A stretch of 64,000 nucleotides of DNA, taken from contig JBHJNL010000147.1 in assembly GCA_050330855.1 (NCBI GenBank), positions 1-64,000 on the forward strand, read 5' to 3'. Below, one piece after another: positions 43,709 through 51,935 of this stretch. The stretch comes from RCC1774 sp050330855 (GTDB lineage: Bacteria; Cyanobacteriota; Cyanobacteriia; Thermosynechococcales; Thermosynechococcaceae). Both the position numbers and the translations under genes were made by a program. The notes under the pieces were generated by a model that did no database searches, was not told the DNA's origin, and saw only the letters and a program-made list of their open reading frames with translations. Position 1 is the stretch's first letter. Each line of letters starts with the position of its first letter.

Positions 43709-44830
43709 ATGCCATTCTTGAAAGAGACGGCTTTAGTGTATTGCGAGAATCAATTTGGCTTAGTAGACGGCAAAACCGCTTCAGGGTTAGTCCGACACTC
43801 TGAAACCTATGCCATTGTCGGCATTATTGATAGTACCTTAGCAGGCAAAGATGCCGGAGAGGCGTTAGGAGACCCCAGAAACGGCATCCCCATTTTTACC
43901 AATTTAGAAGAGGCTTTAGGCCAACTCAAAGATGTTCCCAATTGCTATATCTACGGGAAAGCGCCCTTGGATGCCTGCCTCTCCATGGTCGAGAGATTCT
44001 TGGTCTTTGAAGCAATGTCAAAGGGCATGAACATCATCAATGGTTTACATCAGTTTTTCACGGAAGACCCAGAGTTTGTCCGGATGGCCGCACAACACGG
44101 TATTCAGATTAAAGACATTAGAAAACCCCCCAAGCTCAAAGAACTACATGTCTTTTCGGGGCAAATCTCTAGAGTCAATGTCCCGGTCATTGCGGTCCTC
44201 GGTACAGACTGCGCCTGCGGGAAAATGACAACTGCAGTGGAGTTGAATCAAGCCTTAAACAGCCTCGGCCTCAAGTCGGTGATGGTAGCAACCGGGCAAA
44301 CGGGCTTAATGCAGGGAGCAAAATATGGCGCGTCTATTGATGCACTCGTCTCTCAATTTGTGATTGGCGAAATCGAAAATGCGGTGGTGCAGGCGTTTGA
44401 CAACGAAAATCCTGACATCATTTTAGTAGAAGGCCAAAGTGCCATCGGTCACCCTGCTTTTATGAGTTCTTTGGGCATTCTCAAGGGCAGTATGCCCGAT
44501 GGCATTATTCTCCAGCATCCACCCGCTCGAAAATTCCGATGCGATTTCCCTCATTTGGCGATGCCGACCATAGAGAGCGAGATTCAACTGATTGAATCGA
44601 TTTCCCAGACTCAGGTCATTGCAATCACCCTGAGCCATGAGAATATGACCGATCTAGAAACCCAAACTATTATCGAAGAGTATGAGACCCAATTTCAAAT
44701 GCCAACCACCGATGTTCTCAATGATGGGTGTCAAAAACTGATTCGAGCTTTAGGTCAGCATTTCCCGAAACTCAATCAAAGACTCAAGCAGGAGAGTTTA
44801 GAAAAAGTCCTGTCGCTGGCAATGGGGTAG
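43709..44830 (+). CDS. DUF1611 (DgcN-like) ATP-binding protein
   Basis: 373 aa. An N-terminal Rossmann-like half (VGIIDSTLAGKDAG; IYGKAPLDACLS) is joined to a P-loop-like half with VIAVLGTDCACGKMTTAVEL, ATGQTGLMQGAKYG and DIILVEGQSAIGHPAF. This matches DUF1611, which includes DgcN, an acyltransferase-like enzyme of D-amino acid breakdown in other bacteria. Here it is followed after 25 bases by a PLP racemase, so the pair probably acts on an amino acid of defined chirality. The exact substrate is unknown. Confidence 0.8.
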   Translation: MPFLKETALVYCENQFGLVDGKTASGLVRHSETYAIVGIIDSTLAGKDAGEALGDPRNGIPIFTNLEEALGQLKDVPNCYIYGKAPLDACLSMVERFLVFEAMSKGMNIINGLHQFFTEDPEFVRMAAQHGIQIKDIRKPPKLKELHVFSGQISRVNVPVIAVLGTDCACGKMTTAVELNQALNSLGLKSVMVATGQTGLMQGAKYGASIDALVSQFVIGEIENAVVQAFDNENPDIILVEGQSAIGHPAFMSSLGILKGSMPDGIILQHPPARKFRCDFPHLAMPTIESEIQLIESISQTQVIAITLSHENMTDLETQTIIEEYETQFQMPTTDVLNDGCQKLIRALGQHFPKLNQRLKQESLEKVLSLAMG

Positions 44831-44855
44831 GGGCAAGATATCTAGGTTGATAGAG

Positions 44856-45926
44856 ATGCAGGCCGCTCTGCCCAGGATAGAAATTTCACTGTCGAAAATA
44901 CAGCATAATGCCCAGATGCTGTCAGAGCTGTATGGTCAACAAGGTCTGTCTTTGATGGGCGTCACTAAGGCGACGCTAGGGGAGCCTGCGATCGCAACGG
45001 CCATGCTACGAGGTGGCGTCCAATATATTGCCGATTCGCGTCTCGAAAATATTCAAAGAATGAAAGCGGCGGGGATATCTGCTCAGTTTGTGCTGCTGCG
45101 TACCGCCTTAAGTCAGGCAGAAGCGGTGGTTCGTACCGTAGATATCAGCCTAAATACGGAGCTGGAGACCATCAAAGCCCTGTCTCACTCTGCAAAGACA
45201 CAGGGTCAGACGCACCAAATCATTCTTATGGTAGAGTTAGGCGACCTGCGGGAGGGCATCCTCCCGGAAGATCTGTCTCCTTTTATTTTCAAAACGTTGG
45301 GACTGCCCCATATCAAAATCATCGGCATTGGCTCTAATTTGGCTTGTTTAGGTGGCATCAAGCCAGAGGTACAAAACATGGATACGTTATCTGCATTAGC
45401 GATGGCGGTCGAAACAGAATTCCAGATTAAACTCCCCCTCATTTCGGGTGGCAACTCAGCTAACTACGAGTGGTATCAATCGGCCCCAACCACGGGAAGA
45501 GTCAATAATCTTCGGGTGGGGGAATCGATTCTGTTAGGCTGTGAGACGGTCAATGGCAAAGAAATTCCAGGCTTATATCGCCATGCCTTTCAGCTAATCG
45601 CGGAAGTGATCGAAGCGAAGGAAAAGCCCTCTTTACCCTTCGGTGCCATCGGTCAGGATGCCTTTGGCAATGTGTCGACGTTCATAGATCGAGGCCTTCA
45701 GCACAGAGCCATTATTGCTTTGGGCAGGCAAGATGTCTTGATCTCTGGCTTAAGGGCTGAGAGCGATGTCGAGATTCTCGGTTCTAGTAGCGATCATCTT
45801 GTCCTCGATAGCAGGGGCTGTGATTTGAAAATTGGAAGCGAAGTGACCTTCAATCTAGATTACGGCGGCATTTTATCGGCGATGACATCGCCCTATATTC
45901 AGAAAAAATTGATTGATTATTCTTAA
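44856..45926 (+). CDS. alanine/ornithine racemase-like PLP enzyme
   Basis: 356 aa, fold-type III. The PLP lysine is in SLMGVTKATLGEP, and further blocks are MLRGGVQYIADSRLENI, IGIGSNLACLGGI and ISGGNSANYEW. This matches the YhfX/alanine-or-ornithine racemase group rather than classical Alr: the second catalytic Tyr context differs. The ATG at 44856 is chosen; a TTG nine bases earlier is possible. It is cotranscribed with DUF1611 and with the tiny gene 13 bases downstream. Confidence 0.82.
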   Translation: MQAALPRIEISLSKIQHNAQMLSELYGQQGLSLMGVTKATLGEPAIATAMLRGGVQYIADSRLENIQRMKAAGISAQFVLLRTALSQAEAVVRTVDISLNTELETIKALSHSAKTQGQTHQIILMVELGDLREGILPEDLSPFIFKTLGLPHIKIIGIGSNLACLGGIKPEVQNMDTLSALAMAVETEFQIKLPLISGGNSANYEWYQSAPTTGRVNNLRVGESILLGCETVNGKEIPGLYRHAFQLIAEVIEAKEKPSLPFGAIGQDAFGNVSTFIDRGLQHRAIIALGRQDVLISGLRAESDVEILGSSSDHLVLDSRGCDLKIGSEVTFNLDYGGILSAMTSPYIQKKLIDYS

Positions 45927-45939
45927 CGGAGGTATAAAA

Positions 45940-46134
45940 ATGAGAGCCAATTCAACCCAAGGGAAGTCTAGTCGCAAGAAATTTTCACTTCCCGCGACCC
46001 ATAACATTGATGAGACGTGCGAGCAGTGGAAGCAAAAAAATGCCGAAGCTCGTGTCGCTGAAGCGCTGATGCGGATTGCCGATCAGAAGGAAGCCCAGGC
46101 AAATGAAGGAAATGATGACGAGAACGACGACTAA
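45940..46134 (+). CDS. 64-aa acidic-tailed peptide, third gene of the racemase cassette
   Basis: 64 aa with an excellent ribosome site (ACGGAGGT, seven bases before ATG). A basic head (SSRKKFSLPATHN) is followed by a helical middle with the only cysteine (DETCEQWKQKNAEARVAEAL) and a very acidic tail (NEGNDDENDD). No family was recognised. Position and translation signals argue for a real gene. It may be a small partner of the two enzymes or the peptide substrate of an unseen modification. Function is not claimed. Confidence 0.6.
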   Translation: MRANSTQGKSSRKKFSLPATHNIDETCEQWKQKNAEARVAEALMRIADQKEAQANEGNDDENDD

Positions 46135-46217
46135 AGTTATGCCTGAAGGCAGGGCCAGAACAGTGTTGAGAATCGCAACACTCACATCGTTAAAACCGCT
46201 GTAGGCTTCTGACAATG

Positions 46218-46260
46218 GCAGATTCATGCCGCACGCTGAACCAGATAGGCGTGAATCTGC
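46218..46260. terminator. hairpin after the racemase cassette
   Basis: GCAGATTCA (46218-46226) pairs perfectly with TGAATCTGC (46252-46260), with further partial pairing inside. It lies 84 bases after the last stop of the cassette. No T-run follows, so it is only a possible terminator. Confidence 0.35.
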
Positions 46261-46339
46261 TGGCCTATGGGTGCGCTTTCAACATTACTAAACCCAACCC
46301 TGCTGCTGCAAGATCTGCAGCGGATCAACAAAATTGTTC

Positions 46340-46560
46340 AGCAGATCTCAGGCTGTCTTATCGATAAGCGCCAAGAATGTGCCCAGCGTGGAATTACAGA
46401 GTATTGGATCGTAGACCCGATTGCAGCCGTGTTTTTAGTCTTGACGTTAGACAAATAAAGATATCAAGAGCCACGATTCATGAGTAGTGAGCGATTGATT
46501 TCACCTAGCTTCCCGACTCTTTAGCTCACGGCGAAAGAAATATTAGCGGCAGGGCTATAA
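46340..46560 (+). pseudogene. Uma2 family remnant with two nonsense codons
   Basis: One frame reads LIDKRQECAQRGITEYWIVD and PIAAVFLVLTLDK, then stop, RYQEPRFMSSERLISPSFPT L, stop, LTAKEILAAGL. These are the C-terminal blocks of an Uma2 protein (RxEYAxRGIxEYWIVDP; LISPxFPxLxLT) interrupted by TAA and TAG. The N-terminal two thirds are missing. The gap up to the next gene holds nothing else recognisable. Confidence 0.8.
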
Positions 46561-46583
46561 CGTTATGGCCGTTTACCCTAGCG

Positions 46584-46811
46584 CTAAGCTGATTCAAAGA
46601 TTGCTGTGAAGCCCTCTAGCGTCATTGCTTCTTGCACCAGAGATTCGGCATCATTGGCATCTTCAAACTCGTACTCCATCTCGCGGCGCTCATCCCCTTT
46701 GATTTTCCGTGAAGCCAAGAGCGTCCCAGGGTATTTACCTGCAATCTCAAGAAAGGCATTGGCCTGCTGCTGCCAAGCCTCTGCAGAACAATAGATTATC
46801 ACTTTCCACAT
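46584..46811 (-). CDS. small conserved cytosolic protein
   Basis: 75 aa from the ATG at 46811; another ATG three codons earlier is possible. The sequence (WKVIIYCSAEAWQQQANAFL, EYEFEDANDAESLVQEAM, EGFTAIFES) is well-formed alpha/beta and looks like a conserved cyanobacterial small protein. Function unknown. It is divergent from the FHA-PBP1A gene. Confidence 0.55.
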   Translation of the reverse strand: MWKVIIYCSAEAWQQQANAFLEIAGKYPGTLLASRKIKGDERREMEYEFEDANDAESLVQEAMTLEGFTAIFESA

Positions 46812-46990
46812 GTATATCATCCATACCCAGCAGACCTACTTTAACCTGCTCATGGACTGAACTTCGCCGTCCTACGAGATCTGCCTGTATGATCGGAGTC
46901 AGAAACCTGCCGCCAACATTGGGCGTCTTTTAAGTTTCAGGTTTATCTTCGTTCCAATCACTTCGTTGCCTCTGTTCAACGCTTGATTAA

Positions 46991-49234
46991 ATGCCATCTC
47001 CTGATCCGCCTCCTTCTCGTACAACCTTGGGCAACGTGACGCAGATTGTAAAAACAATCTTCGCCCCCGCTAACGTCACCAAACTGGCACTCAAACGCAA
47101 TGCCAGAGTGCCACGACTTCTCATTTATGCAGAGGGAGGCCCGCCCAAGGAACATAAACTCATTGGCGATCGATACGTTTTAGGACGCAGCTCTAAAACC
47201 AGCGACATTGTCATTCGCAACCCCATTGTCAGCCAGGTGCACGCCTCGCTGCAGCGGGACCAAAAACGCCCTAATCGCTTTGTCTTTTTAGATGAAGGCT
47301 CCACCAACGGCACCTTTTATAAAAAGCAACGGGTCAAGCAATATTGGCTACGCGATAACGATCAGCTCACCCTGGGGCCACCGGCTCTACAGGAAGCCGT
47401 CAAGATTAAATTTATTGACCCACCCCCTTGGTATATCAGAGGGCTGCGCTACGCAATCTATGGCGTTACCGGGGTGATTGCCCTTGCCACTGCTGTTGTC
47501 GCCTTTGAATGGCAAAAGTTTGAGGTGCTGCCCTTACCCACCTCAACCCAGGGTCCCGTTATTGTCTTGGCTCGCGATCAAACCTCTCTCACCCCCCAGC
47601 GCACCAGCGCCCACGGAGAGCTTAAAAGCCTATCTGAATTCTCTCCCTTCGTGATTGATGCGCTGCTCGCCTCTGAAGATAGCCGATATTATTGGCACCT
47701 CGGCGTTGATCCCATTGGTACCTTTCGTGCTTTGGTCACAAACTTGACTGGGGGCAGTGTTCAGCAGGGGGGAAGCGGTATCACTCAACAGTTAGCTCGC
47801 AGCCTATTTGTTCCCTATGTGGGCAGGGAGGATTCCATTGCTCGGAAATATCGAGAGGCAATGGTGTCGCTGAAGCTGGAAACGTTCTATAGCAAAGACT
47901 TTATTCTGCTCACCTATCTCAATAAGGTTTATTTAGGCGTTAATGCCAACGGATTTGAAGATGCCGCCCGCTTTTATTTTGACAAATCTGCCAGTGAATT
48001 AGACATTTCAGAAGCAGCAACACTGGTTGGGATCTTGCCTGCCCCCAACGCCTTTAACCCGGTGCAAGACTATGATGCGGCGCTGTCGTATCGCAATCGC
48101 GTCATTACTCGCATGGCAGCCCAGGGCCGGATTACCCAAGAAGAAGGGAATCGAGCGAGGCGATCGCGCATTGAGATCAGTCCCAAAGCCAAGAAGGCAC
48201 TGCAGAGCAGTCGTGCCCCTTACTACTACAGCTACGTGTTTGATGAACTCAACACGCTGCTAGGACCGACGCTGGCGCAGGAAGGGAACTTCATCATTGA
48301 AACGGGGCTAGATTTAGACATTCAAGAGCAAGCTGAGGCATCTCTACGAGAAACCGTGACCACCGTGGGGCCTCGATTTCGATTTGATCAGGGCGCGATG
48401 GTGACCCTCGATTACAAAACGGGCGAGATTTTGGCACTGGTAGGGGGGGTTGACTATGCAAAAAGTCAGTTTAATCGAGCCACACAAGCAAAGCGTCAGC
48501 CCGGTTCTACCTTTAAGTTATTGGGCTACACTGCAGCTTTAAAGCGGGGGATTTCTCCCAATAAAGTCTATGCCTGTTCTCCCTTGACCATCAATGGGTT
48601 TACCTATAAGCCCTGCCGATCCGGCAGTGACGGCAGCATCAATATGTTTACTGGCATGGCCCAGTCAGAAAATGTAGTGGCCCTGCGGGTAGCCCAAGAT
48701 GCCGGGATTAATAACGTTATTCAAACCGCCCGCGATTTTGGCATTGAGTCCAAACTTGATCCGGTACCCGCCATTGTTCTGGGGCAAAATGAGTCCACGG
48801 TGTTAGAAATGAGCCGAGCCTACGCGGTGGTGGCGAACGGAGGCCTCAAGGCAACGCCCTTGGCGATTCGCAAAGTTTTAGATGCCGGAGACTGCGAAGA
48901 TGCTCAAAAAATTCAAACCTGCCGCGTCATTTTCGACCGGGGGCAAGACCCGGCTCAGCAGGTGCTAGAACCCCGCATTGCCCGCACGATGAACCGAATG
49001 CTGCAGGGGGTGATCAGCTCTGGAACAGCCCGGTCGGCTCAATTGGGATTTGGAGAAGCGGGCAAAACCGGCACCACCGATTTGGGGCGCGATCTTTGGT
49101 TTATCGGCTACGTACCTCGCCGAAGTCTCCTCACCGGGATTTGGCTCGGCAATGATGACAACAAGCCCACGGCAGGCGGCAGCGGTCTAGCCGCAACGCT
49201 GTGGGGACAGTATATGCGTAAAATTGTGAACTAG
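46991..49234 (+). CDS. class A penicillin-binding protein with N-terminal FHA domain
   Basis: 747 aa. Cytosolic FHA domain (about 40-145; YVLGRSSKTSDIVIRN, VSQVHASL, EGSTNGTFY), one membrane helix (about 155-178), GT51 glycosyltransferase with SEDSRYYWHLGVD and GGSGITQQLARSLF, then a transpeptidase with PGSTFKLLGY (active Ser), SEN and AGKTGTTDLG. It polymerises and cross-links peptidoglycan. The FHA domain suggests control by a Ser/Thr kinase through a phosphothreonine partner, which is an inference; two such kinases lie in the window. Confidence 0.93.
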   Translation: MPSPDPPPSRTTLGNVTQIVKTIFAPANVTKLALKRNARVPRLLIYAEGGPPKEHKLIGDRYVLGRSSKTSDIVIRNPIVSQVHASLQRDQKRPNRFVFLDEGSTNGTFYKKQRVKQYWLRDNDQLTLGPPALQEAVKIKFIDPPPWYIRGLRYAIYGVTGVIALATAVVAFEWQKFEVLPLPTSTQGPVIVLARDQTSLTPQRTSAHGELKSLSEFSPFVIDALLASEDSRYYWHLGVDPIGTFRALVTNLTGGSVQQGGSGITQQLARSLFVPYVGREDSIARKYREAMVSLKLETFYSKDFILLTYLNKVYLGVNANGFEDAARFYFDKSASELDISEAATLVGILPAPNAFNPVQDYDAALSYRNRVITRMAAQGRITQEEGNRARRSRIEISPKAKKALQSSRAPYYYSYVFDELNTLLGPTLAQEGNFIIETGLDLDIQEQAEASLRETVTTVGPRFRFDQGAMVTLDYKTGEILALVGGVDYAKSQFNRATQAKRQPGSTFKLLGYTAALKRGISPNKVYACSPLTINGFTYKPCRSGSDGSINMFTGMAQSENVVALRVAQDAGINNVIQTARDFGIESKLDPVPAIVLGQNESTVLEMSRAYAVVANGGLKATPLAIRKVLDAGDCEDAQKIQTCRVIFDRGQDPAQQVLEPRIARTMNRMLQGVISSGTARSAQLGFGEAGKTGTTDLGRDLWFIGYVPRRSLLTGIWLGNDDNKPTAGGSGLAATLWGQYMRKIVN

Positions 49235-49349
49235 GGCTGTAGCCTTTGCTACATAAAGGTCTGCAGCCTTGCCTGAAGGGGTATCCCTTTAGATGTCACG
49301 TAAAGATATGTTATATAACGAAAGATGAACCTGACTGCAGCACACTGTT

Positions 49350-49739
49350 TTGGATAAGCCGGCGCTAGTCGAACCTCTTTCTAGATCTGAACCCAAGGTT
49401 TGGAGAATTTTAGCTGTGCTGGTGGCGACAGTGGTTGCGATCGCAATTACCGCCACAGCGGTCTACAGCATGAGACTTTCAGACCCCTACGTTCGAGATG
49501 TATTGGCGCGGGAGGGGCAGGTGCTGCGAGGAAACGCTATTTTTCAGCTCAACTGTGCCGGATGTCATGGTGTAGACGCCAACGGCAGAGTCGGGCCAAG
49601 TTTGCGTAATGTATCTGGGCGGCGATCGCAAATCAGTCTCATGCACCAAATCACGAGCGGAGAGACACCGCCGATGCCTAAATTTCAGGCTAGTCCCGAA
49701 GAGATGGCTGATTTGCTGAGCTTTATCAATACGCTTTAG
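49350..49739 (+). CDS. cytM: cytochrome cM
   Basis: 129 aa. An uncleaved N-terminal membrane anchor (about 18-41) is followed by a class I c-type cytochrome: haem-binding CAGCH after IFQLN, RVGPSLRNVSGR, and the distal Met ligand in TPPMPKFQ. The anchor and short haem domain match CytM, which is found across cyanobacteria and linked to low-photosynthesis or stress conditions. The start is TTG at 49350; no better in-frame start precedes the anchor. Confidence 0.85.
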   Translation: MDKPALVEPLSRSEPKVWRILAVLVATVVAIAITATAVYSMRLSDPYVRDVLAREGQVLRGNAIFQLNCAGCHGVDANGRVGPSLRNVSGRRSQISLMHQITSGETPPMPKFQASPEEMADLLSFINTL

Positions 49740-49772
49740 ATGGCTGGTTCTAAGAGAGACTAAAGCGAGTCT

Positions 49773-50330
49773 CTAAGTCAGGGAGAGTAGACGAGGAATA
49801 TCGCTCGGTTTAACGTTTTGGTAGCGATGTTTACCGGGCATGACGACAATATTGGGGCCTTTCTTGCAGCCCCCCATGCATCCGGTCTTTTTGATTTTGA
49901 TGGTGCCCGTGAGGTTGCGATCGCACAGCACTGTTTCCAATACTTTTTCCACAGCCTTTGCGCCCCGCTTCATGCAGTCAGATTCCTGACAGATCAAGAT
50001 TTTGTGAGGAAGAACAACTGCTGGGTAAGTCTGCTCAGTAGGGTATAAAACAGAGGGTGAGACTTCTGGCAAAATGACTCGAATTTCAACAGCCTCTAAC
50101 CGACAGCACTTCGACTTCGGCTGGAGAGTACCTGTGACCCAAACCCAGTCGCCAAGCACTAAATTTTGGCACCCTTGTTTACGAAGTCTTACAGGGATTT
50201 CAACGCGATACTTCCCCTTTGATGTTTCTATCTGCAGCGCTTTTGGCTTTTGAGGCTGCTTCCCGTATCGGCGCAGCAGGCGACCTTGCAAAGTGAAGCT
50301 AGAGATATCGGTAAACTGAGAACGATCCAT
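49773..50330 (-). CDS. thioredoxin-like [2Fe-2S] ferredoxin domain protein
   Basis: 185 aa. The N-terminal half is a small beta-domain (GRLLRRYGKQPQKPKALQIE; LVLGDWVWVTGTLQ). The C-terminal 85 residues form a thioredoxin-like ferredoxin: KILICQESDC (two Cys) and KKTGCMGGCKKGPNIVVMPG (two Cys), the four ligands of the cluster. Related domains are found in NuoE/HoxE and in stand-alone cyanobacterial proteins. Electron partner unknown. It is divergent from the protease gene and shares the CRP-type site between them. Confidence 0.8.
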   Translation of the reverse strand: MDRSQFTDISSFTLQGRLLRRYGKQPQKPKALQIETSKGKYRVEIPVRLRKQGCQNLVLGDWVWVTGTLQPKSKCCRLEAVEIRVILPEVSPSVLYPTEQTYPAVVLPHKILICQESDCMKRGAKAVEKVLETVLCDRNLTGTIKIKKTGCMGGCKKGPNIVVMPGKHRYQNVKPSDIPRLLSLT

Positions 50331-50419
50331 AGAATTTTCGATCTCGCCGTTGCAGCTATAGCTTACATCCTACTTAAAGCAGGGGCATCCCCCATCGGAT
50401 AGGAAGCTTAGATATCGCC

Positions 50420-50435
50420 TGTGACGCAGCTCACA
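50420..50435. promoter_or_regulatory. perfect CRP/SyCRP1-type binding site
   Basis: TGTGACGCAGCTCACA matches TGTGA-N6-TCACA exactly. It lies 90 bases after the start of one divergent gene (50330) and 90 bases before the other (50526), where a cAMP receptor protein could act on either promoter. Cyanobacterial SyCRP1 uses this consensus. Confidence 0.6.
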
Positions 50436-50525
50436 CGATCGCAGCCCCTCTCAATCTATAGTTTGAATGTCCACTTGAATGTCCACAACGTTACCCCACT
50501 TCCCCTCGCCTAAAACGGTTCCACC

Positions 50526-51776
50526 ATGAAAATTTCTTACGGACTGATGGCAGCGCTGACTGCCCCCGTCACAGTTGTTGCGATCGCACCGGCCACCTTT
50601 GCCCTCAGCGCCACCGAAGTCAACCAGATTGCCAAAGACATTACCGTTCAGATTGATAGTCAAACCCCAGGATCAGGGGTACTGATCAAGCGCGACGGTA
50701 GCACCTATACCTTACTCACCGCCGCCCACGTCGTCGGCACTGTAGACGACTATGAAGTCGTTACCCCAGATAACAATCGCTATCTCGTAAATTCTGAGAA
50801 GATTAAGACTCTACCGGGGGTCGATTTAGCCATTGTGGAGTTTTCAAGCGATCGCAACTATAAAATCGCCAAGCTCGGCAACTCCCAACAGATGCCAGAG
50901 GGGTCTGCTAGCTACGTTGCAGGCTTCCCGCTCAAGAGCCAAGCGTTGACCGAAACCATTTATAACTTCACCGAAGGAAAAATTACCGCCAACGCCAACC
51001 GCGCCCTTAAAGATGGTTATTCACTGGTCTATTCCAACAACACTCTACCAGGGATGAGTGGTGGTCCCGTCCTCGACTCAAAGGGCTACTTGCTCGGTAT
51101 TCATGGTCGGGCAGACACCACCGATCGCATCCAGAATCAAAGTATTAATCCCGATATTTTCATTAAGACCGGATTTAATCTCGGCATCCCTGTGAACACC
51201 TTTTTGAGCTTGGTTTCTAAAACGGGTGTCAACCTAGGCTTTCAGGCTCCGGCGGCGGTTAGCGCAGCCCCCAGCGTTGATGATGTCTATCTGCAGGCGC
51301 TCGATCAGTATGAGCGCGGCGATATATCTCAGGCGCTCAGCAACTCAACTCAGGCCATTCGTCTTGATGCCAACTTTGCACCGGCCTATTCGTTGCGCGG
51401 TAGCATTCGCTATCTCCAAGAAGATCGAAGGGGAGCCTTAGATGATTTCAATCGCGCCTTACGGCTCAACAATGATCTGGTTTCAGCCTACTTAGGGCGA
51501 GCCTTAATCGAGTCTTCTCTGGGCGATACCCAAAGTGCAGTGGCTGATTATTCGCAGGTCATTAGTCGCAACAGTCGCCATGCCAGAGCCTATTACAACC
51601 GAGGTGTTTTACACCTGAACGACGGCCAACAGCAGGATGCACTCGCTGATTTAAGAGCTGCCGCTGATATTTCTTTACAGGAAGATAATCAAGCTGAATA
51701 TCAACGCGCCGTGGATGCCATCAAGATTGCCTCAAAATCTTGCCGACAGTCGATTCGGTCGATTTGCGATCGCTAG
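50526..51776 (+). CDS. secreted trypsin-like serine protease with TPR repeats
   Basis: 416 aa. Signal peptide about 1-26. The protease domain (about 30-235) has the triad His in LLTAAHVVG, Asp in PGVDLAIVEF and Ser in LPGMSGGPVL. Four TPR units follow (about 255-405; ALDQYERGDISQALSNSTQA, PAYSLRGSIRYLQEDRRGAL and so on). It is probably periplasmic, with the TPRs selecting protein partners. The upstream CRP-type site suggests carbon or cAMP control. The CsgG-family and kinase genes follow on the same strand. Confidence 0.88.
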   Translation: MKISYGLMAALTAPVTVVAIAPATFALSATEVNQIAKDITVQIDSQTPGSGVLIKRDGSTYTLLTAAHVVGTVDDYEVVTPDNNRYLVNSEKIKTLPGVDLAIVEFSSDRNYKIAKLGNSQQMPEGSASYVAGFPLKSQALTETIYNFTEGKITANANRALKDGYSLVYSNNTLPGMSGGPVLDSKGYLLGIHGRADTTDRIQNQSINPDIFIKTGFNLGIPVNTFLSLVSKTGVNLGFQAPAAVSAAPSVDDVYLQALDQYERGDISQALSNSTQAIRLDANFAPAYSLRGSIRYLQEDRRGALDDFNRALRLNNDLVSAYLGRALIESSLGDTQSAVADYSQVISRNSRHARAYYNRGVLHLNDGQQQDALADLRAAADISLQEDNQAEYQRAVDAIKIASKSCRQSIRSICDR

Positions 51777-51851
51777 CGCAGCTTTTCTAGGTGCGATCTT
51801 ATCCCAGTCCATCGCCCCTGGCGGATGGAATCGGAGCGACTACAATGGTGT

Positions 51852-51902
51852 TGGTGGGAGCCTGAGCTTTTGTCTAACCCGCTCAGGCAGGGGAACCCAC
51901 CA
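51852..51902 (+). promoter_or_regulatory. two-tier stem-loop in the leader of the CsgG-family gene
   Basis: An outer TGGTGGG/CCCACCA stem (51852-51858 with 51896-51902) encloses GCCTGAGC/GCTCAGGC (51860-51867 with 51881-51888). It ends 33 bases before the start codon. The right side, with AGGGGAACCCACC and GGGTTAGCAGGGG, recalls part of the ydaO/c-di-AMP riboswitch, but the second half of that motif is missing. It could alternatively be the terminator of the protease gene. Confidence 0.4.
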
Positions 51903-51935
51903 GGGTTAGCAGGGGTCCAAGATTTGTGAGGGAAA

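Noticed and set aside
45985..46227. 80-codon hydrophobic minus frame
   Set aside because: It is antisense to the 64-aa acidic gene; acidic codons read backwards give hydrophobic residues.
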